From NCBI GenBank assembly GCA_903874585.1, contig CAIQSY010000278.1, forward strand, positions 1 through 12,194: a stretch of 12,194 bases of DNA. The letters are read 5' to 3'. This document shows positions 6,913 to 12,194 of this stretch, one piece after another. Origin of the DNA: an uncultured Chlorobiaceae bacterium (GTDB lineage: Bacteria; Bacteroidota; Chlorobiia; Chlorobiales; Chlorobiaceae). The position numbers were made by a program, and so were the translations under genes. Below the pieces are notes generated by a model that was not told the origin of the DNA, ran no database searches, and saw only the letters and a program-made list of their open reading frames with translations. Each line of letters begins with the position of its first letter. The first letter of the stretch is position 1.

Positions 6913-7925
6913 TATCCAACTCCTTCCTCTGCTGGTTCTGCAGTTCTGATACGCCCCGACACCTCACGCCACAGCTCATCCTTCAACTCCTTGATGCCCT
7001 GCCCTGAAACCGCTGAAATCGGCAGCACCGCTAAAGAGGTGTCAAGTACTGGAATTTCAATATCTTCAGCAGCAATATCCATTTTTGTAATCACCACCAT
7101 GCGTGGCTTGTGGAGCAAACCTTCGTCAAATTTCGCAAGCTCACCAAGCAGCGTCTGATACTCAAGAGCGATATCGGGCGAATCGGCAGCAATCAGAATT
7201 GCAAGAATTTTGGTACGCTCAATATGGCGGAGAAACTGCAAGCCAAGCCCTTTACCCTCAGCCGCACCCTCAATAATGCCGGGAATATCAGCCATCACAA
7301 ATGATTTGTACTCCTCGTAACGCACAATACCGAGATTCGGCACCAACGTTGTAAAGGGGTAATCGGCAATTTTAGGTTTTGCGGCACTGATAACGGAGAT
7401 CAACGTGGATTTTCCTGCATTAGGAAATCCGACCAGACCAACATCAGCCATAAGCTTCAGCTCCATCTGGAGCGTCAGCGATTCACCAGACTGACCGGGC
7501 TCGGCAAAACGTGGCGCCTGACGAGTTGGCGTAGCAAAGTGCTGATTTCCGCGCCCACCTTTGCCGCCTTTAGCAATCAGCAGCTCCTGATCTTCGCCCG
7601 TCAAATCGGCAATAATTTCCTGAGTCTCAGTATTTCTGACAATGGTACCGCACGGCACATCAATAACAATATCAGCGCCATCTCTGCCGGTTTTACGTGC
7701 GCCTTGCCCATGAACACCACGAACAGCGATATATTTATTTTTATACTTGAAATCGAGCAGTGTCGTCAACTGCGGATTGGTTCGCAACCACACATGACCA
7801 CCACGCCCGCCATCGCCGCCATCGGGACCGCCTTTTGGCACATACTTCTCGCGGCGAAAACTCACACACCCTTTACCGCCGTCTCCGGCTTGCACAAATA
7901 TCGATGCACTATCAACAAACTTCAC
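6912..7925 (-). CDS. obg: Obg/CgtA family ribosome-associated GTPase
   Basis: The 337-residue product has the glycine-rich Obg fold (about 1-158, starting MKFVDSASIFVQAGDGGKG, with GGPDGGDGGRGG at 32-43) followed by a GTPase domain. That domain has G1 GFPNAGKS (166-173), the G2 threonines in PFTTLVPNLG (190-199), G3 DIPG (213-216), G4 TKMD (280-283) and G5 SAVSG (304-308). G4 reads TKxD instead of the usual NKxD, which I note as a variation that could loosen guanine recognition. There is no OCT C-terminal domain; the protein ends in a short acidic tail, as in many bacterial Obg proteins. Obg acts in late 50S assembly and in (p)ppGpp-linked growth control. The start is GTG 7925, with an AGGCAGG motif just upstream. 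It is the first gene of the long minus-strand operon. Confidence 0.95.
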   Translation of the reverse strand: MKFVDSASIFVQAGDGGKGCVSFRREKYVPKGGPDGGDGGRGGHVWLRTNPQLTTLLDFKYKNKYIAVRGVHGQGARKTGRDGADIVIDVPCGTIVRNTETQEIIADLTGEDQELLIAKGGKGGRGNQHFATPTRQAPRFAEPGQSGESLTLQMELKLMADVGLVGFPNAGKSTLISVISAAKPKIADYPFTTLVPNLGIVRYEEYKSFVMADIPGIIEGAAEGKGLGLQFLRHIERTKILAILIAADSPDIALEYQTLLGELAKFDEGLLHKPRMVVITKMDIAAEDIEIPVLDTSLAVLPISAVSGQGIKELKDELWREVSGRIRTAEPAEEGVG

Positions 7926-7960
7926 TCACACACCTGCCTTTTGAATAATCTATCGCTTTA

Positions 7961-7986
7961 CCTACCTTGAAAACCTACCTTGAAAA
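7961..7986. repeat. Perfect 13-bp tandem duplication in the obg-xseB spacer
   Basis: The unit CCTACCTTGAAAA occurs twice head to tail (7961-7973 and 7974-7986) with no mismatch. It lies between the divergent obg and xseB genes, where the promoters of both should be. The TTG in the second copy (7980-7982) opens the longest xseB frame; the one in the first copy does not continue usefully. TTGAAA also resembles a -35 box. Confidence 0.9.
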
Positions 7987-8021
7987 ATAATCATCACAAC
8001 ACTAAAACTTCTGAACAACTC

Positions 8022-8291
8022 ATGGCAGCATCACACGCAAAAAAAACATCTGGAACCCCCTCAATCGAAGAGCTGCTTTCGCGGCTTGAAGAGATTACCA
8101 GCATCATCGAAAATCCTGAAACAGGACTTGAAGGCTCTATAAATCTCTATGAAGAGGGGCTGAACGTTGCCGAAAACTGCAAAAAACGTCTTCAGGATGT
8201 TCGCAAAAAAATTGAGGTTATCAATCCTGAACTTGAAAAAAGCATGACCGAAACACCGCGCATCAAAGACTTGTTCGACAGTGAAGCTTGA
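8022..8291 (+). CDS. xseB: Exonuclease VII small subunit
   Basis: This is the only plus-strand gene. From ATG 8022 the product has 89 residues: a short polar lead, then SIEELLSRLEEITSIIENPE (14-33), GLEGSINLYEEGLN (35-48), CKKRLQDVRKKIEVI (53-67) and an acidic tail. The two-helix hairpin with the E-E-x2-x-RLEEI opening and L-x2-S-x2-L-Y-E-E-G pattern is diagnostic of XseB, which joins XseA in the single-strand-specific exonuclease VII. Family length is about 70 to 90 residues. The frame also opens at TTG 7980, giving 103 residues, but the 14 extra residues are low-complexity and lie in a tandem duplication. Neither start has a ribosome site, so 8022 is preferred on length. xseA is not in the window. 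The gene ends 7 bp from the convergent gatB stop. Confidence 0.88.
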   Translation: MAASHAKKTSGTPSIEELLSRLEEITSIIENPETGLEGSINLYEEGLNVAENCKKRLQDVRKKIEVINPELEKSMTETPRIKDLFDSEA

Positions 8292-8314
8292 AGCCATATT
8301 ACGCTTCAAGCTTC
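8283..8314. terminator. Convergent hairpin built from the xseB and gatB 3' ends
   Basis: GAAGCTTGAAGC (8283-8294) and GCTTCAAGCTTC (8303-8314) form a perfect 12-bp inverted repeat with an 8-nt loop. The left arm holds the last xseB codons and its TGA (8289-8291); the right arm holds the last gatB codons, and the gatB TAA (8299-8301) sits in the loop. The position between convergent genes suggests a bidirectional terminator. The U-tract is poor (only TTT follows on the plus strand and none on the minus strand), so termination efficiency is uncertain. Confidence 0.6.
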
Positions 8315-9726
8315 TTTAACAACACATCGTTCACCATTTGCGGATTCGCTTTGCCCTTCATACGGCTCATGCACTGCCCCACAAAAAAGCCAAGCAGCTT
8401 GGTTTTACCACCACGATATGCCGCAAGCTGACCGGGATTTGCATCGAGAATTTCCTGCACAACCGCATCAATTGCACCAGTATCTGACACCTGCGCAAGA
8501 CCATCACGCTCAACAATTGCCGCTGGCGTTGCAGCGTCGGTAAGCATAATTTCAAACACCTGCTTGGCAATGGTATTGCTGACAACGCCCTCACCAATGA
8601 GACGGATCAAGCCACCAAGGCGATCGGGACGAATCGAAAACTCCGCAATATCAATATATTTCTCTTTCAGCGTCCGCATCACCTCACCCATCACCCAATT
8701 CGACGACACTTTGGCATCACCCGAAATACGGACGGTCTCCTCAAAATAGTCGGCAACCTCGCGCTCAACCGTCAGTACTGCGGCATCGTAAGCGGGAATA
8801 GCATACTCGCTGGCAAAACGAAGCGCACGCACTTCAGGAAACTCCGGCAGCTCAAGCCGTATGCGTTCAATCATCTCCTCATCAACAAGCACCGGCACCA
8901 GATCGGGATCGGGGAAATAACGGTAATCATGGGCGAACTCCTTGCCGCGCATGGAGCGGGTTTCACCCTTATCGGCATCCCACAACCGCGTCTCTTGAAT
9001 GATAATACCACCATTGTCGAGAATTTCACGATGGCGTTCAGCCTCAAATTCAATGGCTTTTTCAACATTCTTAAAAGAGTTCATATTCTTGATCTCGGTG
9101 CGCGTGCCATACTCCGTCGCTCCTGTAAGTCGCAACGAAACGTTGGCATCGCAACGCAGACTCCCCTCCTCCATATTGCCATCCGAAATACCGAGATATT
9201 TCACAATCTGACGCAGCTTCTGGAGATACGCAGATGCCTCTTTTGATGTGCGGATATCGGGATAGCTCACAATTTCAAGCAGCGGAACACCGCTCCGATT
9301 AAGGTCGATATAGGTCTCTTCGCCAATATCGTGGATTGACTTGCCAGCATCCTCTTCGATGTGAATCCTGATCAGCCGTATATCTTTTTCGCCCTCGCCA
9401 GCATCAATAACGAGATGCCCCTCGTTACATATTGGCTCTTCAAACTGAGAAATCTGGTAACCTTTCGGCAAATCGGGATAAAAGTAGTTTTTACGGGCAA
9501 GCACCGAATGCGGAGCGATACCACAACCTGTTGCAAGTCCAAGCTTTACAGCATCTTCAACCACCCTACGGTTCAGCACCGGCAGCGCACCTGGAAGAGC
9601 AAGACAAACTGGACAAACATTGGTATTGGCATGTTTGCCAAACTGTGCCGAGCAACCACAAAAAGCCTTGCTCACGGTATTGAGCTGACAATGAACCTCA
9701 AGACCAACCACTAATTCATACTTCAT
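8299..9726 (-). CDS. gatB: Aspartyl/glutamyl-tRNA(Asn/Gln) amidotransferase subunit B
   Basis: The 475-residue protein is full length for GatB. It begins MKYELVVGLEVHCQLNT, then has CGCSAQFG and NTNVCPVCLALPGALPVLN (about 34-53), a cysteine-containing region typical of the family, ARKNYFYPDLPKGYQISQFE (82-101) and GSLRCDANVSLR, and the C-terminal YqeY-like tail domain ending KGKANPQMVNDVLLKKLEA. In the GatCAB complex it binds the misacylated Glu-tRNA(Gln) or Asp-tRNA(Asn) and phosphorylates the acyl group so that ammonia from GatA can amidate it. gatA and gatC are not adjacent here. ATG 9726 has no ribosome site, and the upstream spacer is only 66 bp, most of it filled by a terminator, so its promoter must be very close to the start. 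Confidence 0.97.
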   Translation of the reverse strand: MKYELVVGLEVHCQLNTVSKAFCGCSAQFGKHANTNVCPVCLALPGALPVLNRRVVEDAVKLGLATGCGIAPHSVLARKNYFYPDLPKGYQISQFEEPICNEGHLVIDAGEGEKDIRLIRIHIEEDAGKSIHDIGEETYIDLNRSGVPLLEIVSYPDIRTSKEASAYLQKLRQIVKYLGISDGNMEEGSLRCDANVSLRLTGATEYGTRTEIKNMNSFKNVEKAIEFEAERHREILDNGGIIIQETRLWDADKGETRSMRGKEFAHDYRYFPDPDLVPVLVDEEMIERIRLELPEFPEVRALRFASEYAIPAYDAAVLTVEREVADYFEETVRISGDAKVSSNWVMGEVMRTLKEKYIDIAEFSIRPDRLGGLIRLIGEGVVSNTIAKQVFEIMLTDAATPAAIVERDGLAQVSDTGAIDAVVQEILDANPGQLAAYRGGKTKLLGFFVGQCMSRMKGKANPQMVNDVLLKKLEA

Positions 9727-9733
9727 CGCAAAA

Positions 9734-9762
9734 ATTATCGTTATTGAAAAACACTGCGTTAA
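9734..9762 (-). promoter_or_regulatory. gatB: Possible gatB promoter
   Basis: On the minus strand TTAACG (9757-9762) and GATAAT (9734-9739) are spaced 17 bp, each matching 4 to 5 of 6 positions of the sigma-70 consensus. The -35-like box coincides with the loop of the upstream terminator. A start about 7 nt after the -10 box would fall at the gatB ATG, giving a very short or absent leader. This is prediction by eye, and the sigma consensus of this phylum may differ. Confidence 0.3.
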
Positions 9763-9772
9763 CAGCGTTTTT
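9747..9772 (-). terminator. Intrinsic terminator after the SYLF gene
   Basis: The minus-strand transcript reads AAAAACGCUG, loop UUAACG, CAGUGUUUUU. This is a 10-bp stem with one G-U pair that ends in five U. It begins 20 nt after the stop of the SYLF-domain gene and lies 20 bp before gatB, so it should separate the two transcription units. The A-tract/U-tract symmetry would allow weaker action on the other strand. Confidence 0.7.
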
Positions 9773-9792
9773 ATTGATACAAGAAAAACTTA

Positions 9793-10332
9793 TCAGTACG
9801 GATTATAGGAAAACTTTTGACCGCCAACAGTTGCTTCAGCCATCACACCAGCTTTGGGAAGGATAAAAACCGCCACACCGTTGGAATAGTCCGTATTGGT
9901 TGCCACCGCCGCCGTCACCACAATTGCCGCAACTTGAGCATTAAACTCAAAATTGCCTTTTTTGAAAGCCTCAAGCTCCTGCTGACCACGGAAAAAAACA
10001 ATTTCAGAAAACGATTGTCCACCAAGCTGAGGACCAACATTCATCTGGGTGATTGAAGAGCGCCCGACAAGCGCACCATGTTCATACACAAACCCTTTGC
10101 CATGCCCCCCACCGACCAGAAAAAATCCACCTTTAAAAACATCAGGAAAGACTGCATAACCATAAGCGTTCTCAAAATAGCGAGCAAGCCAAGGCGCACT
10201 TACCTTGAATGACTCAACCGATGCCTTCGCCCGCTCCTCTGCTGAAGGGTCCCATCCAGCTTGAGCAACAGAGGCAAACGAACTTGCGAACATAAACAGC
10301 AGCGCAAACACTCTCATCATCTTCATCATCAT
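9793..10332 (-). CDS. Secreted SYLF/Ysc84-domain protein
   Basis: The 179-residue product starts with a signal peptide: a few Lys/Arg, a hydrophobic core (residues 8-22) and an AQA-G cleavage site after residue 25. The rest is a SYLF (Ysc84, DUF500) domain: PWLARYFENAYGYAVFPDVF, GFFLVGGGHGKGFVYE, the polar GQSFSEIVFF region, AAIVVTAAVATN and GVAVFILPKAGVMAEATVGG, which then ends KFSYNPY. SYLF domains bind phosphoinositides in eukaryotes. Bacterial versions are exported, and their role is poorly known, with lipid binding at the envelope assumed. The start could be any of three adjacent ATG codons (10332, 10329, 10326), with GGTGAA upstream. A terminator follows and no gene shares its transcript closely, so it is probably monocistronic. 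It lies where the second half of clpB would be expected. Confidence 0.85.
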   Translation of the reverse strand: MMMKMMRVFALLFMFASSFASVAQAGWDPSAEERAKASVESFKVSAPWLARYFENAYGYAVFPDVFKGGFFLVGGGHGKGFVYEHGALVGRSSITQMNVGPQLGGQSFSEIVFFRGQQELEAFKKGNFEFNAQVAAIVVTAAVATNTDYSNGVAVFILPKAGVMAEATVGGQKFSYNPY

Positions 10333-10349
10333 CGGTTCACCGTATTTTT

Positions 10350-10369
10350 GGTTGAATAAGGTTGAATGT
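10350..10369. repeat. 10-bp direct repeat upstream of the SYLF gene
   Basis: GGTTGAATAA (10350-10359) and GGTTGAATGT (10360-10369) are adjacent copies sharing their first eight bases, with a period of 10 bp (one helical turn). They lie 18-37 bp upstream of the SYLF start, in its probable promoter or leader. Just upstream on the minus strand is TAATTTTG, which matches the TAnnTTTG -7 box of Bacteroidota; that may be chance. Confidence 0.5.
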
Positions 10370-10401
10370 ACAAAATTAGCCAGACTGTTAAACGTTATGA
10401 A

Positions 10402-10429
10402 GTAAGGGCGTATAGCAATACGCCCCTAC
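10402..10429. repeat. REP-like palindrome downstream of clpB half-gene
   Basis: On the minus strand GTAGGGGCGTAT and ATACGCCCTTAC flank a 4-nt loop, a 12-bp stem with a single G-U pair. It lies 40 bp past the clpB stop and 70 bp before the SYLF start. Palindromes of the form GTAGGGGCG...CGCCCCTAC are, as I recall, dispersed repeats in several phyla. No U-tract follows, so it is a repeat or mRNA-stabilising hairpin rather than a classic terminator. No second copy occurs in this window. Confidence 0.65.
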
Positions 10430-10468
10430 GCGTCATCATTCAATTTATAATATGATCATTTTCGGTAT

Positions 10469-11791
10469 CTACCCACCAACTTCAAGCTCGCGTTTCAACG
10501 CTTCACGCTCGATTTCGAGACGACGGATTTCGCGGTTGATGCGATCAAGCTCTTCCGGACTGCTGTCGATTTCAAGCCGGAGACGCGATGATGCCTCGTC
10601 TATCAGATCTATGGCTTTGTCGGGCAGAAAGCGATCGGCAATGTAGCGGTTCGAGAGCTCAGCAGCCGCCACAAGTGCGGCATCTTTGATGCGCACTCCA
10701 TGATGGATTTCGTATTTCTCTTTCAGACCGCGCAAAATTGAAACCGTGTCTTCCACGCTTGGCTGATCGACCACGACGGTCTGAAAGCGGCGTTCAAGTG
10801 CGGCATCCTTCTCGATATGCTTGCGGTATTCGTCGAGCGTTGTGGCTCCGATACAGCGCAGTTCGCCGCGAGCAAGTGCTGGCTTGAGAATATTGGCAGC
10901 ATCCATTGAACCTTCGGCGGAACCAGCGCCCACAAGCAGATGGAGTTCGTCGATAAAGAGAATAATCTCACCATCGGCGGACTGAACCTCTTTGACAACA
11001 GCTTTCAGGCGTTCCTCAAACTCTCCACGAAACTTCGCACCGGCTACAAGCTGGGCAATATCAAGCGCAGCAATCTGCTTGCTTTTCAGGTTTTCAGGCA
11101 CATCGCCAGCGACAATGCGTTGGGCAATTCCCTCGACAATCGCGGTTTTGCCAACGCCGGGTTCACCAATAAGCACCGGATTATTCTTGGTACGACGGCT
11201 GAGAATCTGCAACACACGGCGAATTTCATCATCGCGCCCGATAACAGGATCGAGTTTGCCTTTACGAACCTGATCGTTCAGGTTGCGCGAATATTTTTTC
11301 AGTGAGTTGTAGGTCTCTTCGGCGTTCTGGCTGGTGACGCGCTGCGTACCTCGAACGGTTGTGAGCACTTTGAGAATTGCATCGCGGCTGAATCCTGCAT
11401 CGCGCAACAGGCGCGACACGGCAACCCCAGCTTCGCTTAAAGCGATCAGCAAATGCTCTGAGCTGATATAATCATCCTTCAAATTCTCCGCCTCTTTGAG
11501 CGCCACATCAAACACCTTGCCAAGGTTCTGCGAGAGATACTGCCCCGAAGCCGACGCGCCGGTAACGCGCGGCAGGCGCTCAATTTCACGATCGAGCGCG
11601 GCTTGCAGCATTTCTGCAGAGGCTTCGAGCTTCTGCGCTATCTGAACAGCAATACTGCTTTTATCATCGAGCATCGCGTAAAGCAGATGCTCCGGCTCTA
11701 CCTGCTGATGCTGACGGCTGCCGGCGAGTGTGGCTGCCGACTGAAGCGCCTCTTGCGCTTTCAGGGTAAATTTGTTCGGATCAAACTGCAT
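10469..11791 (-). CDS. clpB: ClpB N-terminal half: Clp_N plus first AAA+ module
   Basis: The 440-residue protein aligns by motif with the first half of the ClpB disaggregase (about 860 residues normally). It has the double Clp_N repeat (1-145), Walker A GEPGVGKT (209-216), pore loop KFRGEF (253-258, Phe where Tyr is usual), Walker B IILFIDE (276-282), sensor-1 region GATTLDEYRKH (315-325), paired arginine fingers R334-R335, and PDKAIDLIDEA (390-400). It stops after EREALKRELEVGG, within the first helix of the coiled-coil middle domain. All ATPase residues of module 1 look intact, so this is not a decayed pseudogene. From memory, Chlorobaculum tepidum has two half-length ClpB proteins, so a separate gene elsewhere may supply the middle domain and module 2. 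ATG 11791 has no ribosome site and lies 32 bp after an unknown gene, probably on the same transcript. Confidence 0.92.
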   Translation of the reverse strand: MQFDPNKFTLKAQEALQSAATLAGSRQHQQVEPEHLLYAMLDDKSSIAVQIAQKLEASAEMLQAALDREIERLPRVTGASASGQYLSQNLGKVFDVALKEAENLKDDYISSEHLLIALSEAGVAVSRLLRDAGFSRDAILKVLTTVRGTQRVTSQNAEETYNSLKKYSRNLNDQVRKGKLDPVIGRDDEIRRVLQILSRRTKNNPVLIGEPGVGKTAIVEGIAQRIVAGDVPENLKSKQIAALDIAQLVAGAKFRGEFEERLKAVVKEVQSADGEIILFIDELHLLVGAGSAEGSMDAANILKPALARGELRCIGATTLDEYRKHIEKDAALERRFQTVVVDQPSVEDTVSILRGLKEKYEIHHGVRIKDAALVAAAELSNRYIADRFLPDKAIDLIDEASSRLRLEIDSSPEELDRINREIRRLEIEREALKRELEVGG

Positions 11792-11823
11792 GGATTCAAG
11801 AGTTTAGCATTGATTAATTCAAT

Positions 11824-12123
11824 TCACGAACGAGAGGTATCATCACTTATTGATTCAGGCATATTTTTCACCAAAGCACCCACCACAAGCTTGATAATTT
11901 CAGCACCAGTCGAAATCAGCTCAACGCTTTTCTCCTGAATATGGCGCTGCGTATCAAGCTGCTCCTTGAAGAGTTCCACAGAATCGGGATCATAATCACC
12001 GCCACTCACATAATCATCAATCACCTCTTCAGCTTCAGCAAATGGCAAGCTGAATACCTTGAGTCCCAGCTTTGCCCGTTCAAGAGAGTCGAGTGCTTTT
12101 TTATCGCTATTCTGCTGTTCCAT
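11824..12123 (-). CDS. Small acidic protein of unknown function
   Basis: I do not recognise this 99-residue protein. It begins MEQQNSDKKALDSLERAKLG, followed by KVFSLPFAEAEEVIDDYVSGGDYDPDSVEL (about 22-51), a likely helix rich in Glu/Gln (52-69), a mildly hydrophobic segment STGAEIIKLVVGALVKNM (71-88) and a Ser/Asp tail. It is acidic and has no signal peptide or obvious metal site. The frame is supported by a clean ATG, the absence of a competing gene and the short 32-bp gap to clpB, which suggests co-transcription with the chaperone half. There is no clear ribosome site. A small ClpB partner or adaptor is a guess from position only. Confidence 0.6.
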   Translation of the reverse strand: MEQQNSDKKALDSLERAKLGLKVFSLPFAEAEEVIDDYVSGGDYDPDSVELFKEQLDTQRHIQEKSVELISTGAEIIKLVVGALVKNMPESISDDTSRS

Positions 12124-12160
12124 AATAACTTATTCTATTTTTTAGAAACCATTAGTTTTT

Positions 12161-12184
12161 GAAACTAACCCTGAAATTAACCCT
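12161..12184. repeat. 12-bp imperfect tandem repeat upstream of the unknown gene
   Basis: GAAACTAACCCT (12161-12172) and GAAATTAACCCT (12173-12184) are adjacent and differ at one base. The first copy also forms a 7-bp inverted repeat (TTAGTTT 12152-12158 with AAACTAA 12162-12168, 3-nt loop). They lie 38-61 bp upstream of the start of the clpB-linked unit, where an operator or promoter element would be; the function is unknown. Confidence 0.6.
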
Positions 12185-12194
12185 TATTGAGAGC

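Noticed and set aside
6912..6930. Truncated Obg C-terminus
   Set aside because: The OCT domain is optional; 337 residues with an acidic tail is an ordinary length for the family.
7926..8021. Defined sigma-70 promoters for obg and xseB
   Set aside because: Candidate boxes on either strand match only about 4 of 6 bases at each element, too weak to list.
10380..10475. A sequencing frameshift as the cause of the short ClpB
   Set aside because: I translated the bases after the stop in the three minus-strand frames and found no middle-domain or second ATPase sequence; all hit stops or unrelated residues.
1..12194. CRISPR arrays, tRNA genes, rRNA genes, insertion sequences or defence systems
   Set aside because: I found no regularly spaced repeats, no cloverleaf-like sequence, no transposase motif and no nuclease or defence domain in any plausible gene.

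Overview
The window looks like chromosome from a green sulfur bacterium (Chlorobiaceae or close relative). This is inferred from gene content, mainly a half-length ClpB and the run of genes around obg. I cannot run a search to confirm the taxon. It holds 13 protein genes, 12 on the minus strand and one (xseB) on the plus strand. I see no rRNA, tRNA, CRISPR array or insertion sequence.

Right end, 9727-12194 (minus strand, so read from right to left). A small unknown protein gene (11824-12123) lies 32 bp upstream of a ClpB gene that encodes only the N-terminal domain, the first AAA+ module and the first few turns of the middle domain (440 aa). The second ATPase half is not in the window: after the stop comes a REP-like palindrome and then a secreted SYLF/Ysc84-domain protein (9793-10332) with a good intrinsic terminator.

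Middle, 7926-9726. gatB (tRNA amidotransferase B) converges with xseB (exonuclease VII small subunit). Their stop codons are 7 bp apart, and a perfect 12-bp inverted repeat is built from the last codons of both genes. xseB and obg are divergent, and the spacer between them carries a perfect 13-bp tandem duplication.

Left half, 1-7925 (minus strand). Nine genes run in one direction with overlaps or gaps of a few bases and one gap of 27 bp, so this looks like one operon: obg (GTPase), a GNAT acetyltransferase of the short ArgA type, HPr, a GT4 glycosyltransferase, a GT2 glycosyltransferase, a SAM methyltransferase, a second GT4-like glycosyltransferase, a Wzx/MATE-type flippase and a YfhO-like polytopic membrane protein cut by the window edge. 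The last six fit a surface glycan assembly pathway: sugars added at the cytoplasmic face, possible methyl capping, export by the flippase, and a possible extracytoplasmic glycosylation step by the YfhO-like protein. The first three are housekeeping or regulatory genes, and their apparent co-transcription with the glycan genes is the most interesting organisational feature of the window. No initiating sugar-phosphate transferase or Wzy polymerase is visible; they could lie outside.

Translation signals differ between the blocks. Several genes inside the long operon have clear Shine-Dalgarno motifs or ATGA couplings, while gatB, clpB, xseB and the small unknown gene have no recognisable one. GTG and TTG starts are used (obg, HPr, the first GT4 gene, the YfhO-like gene).
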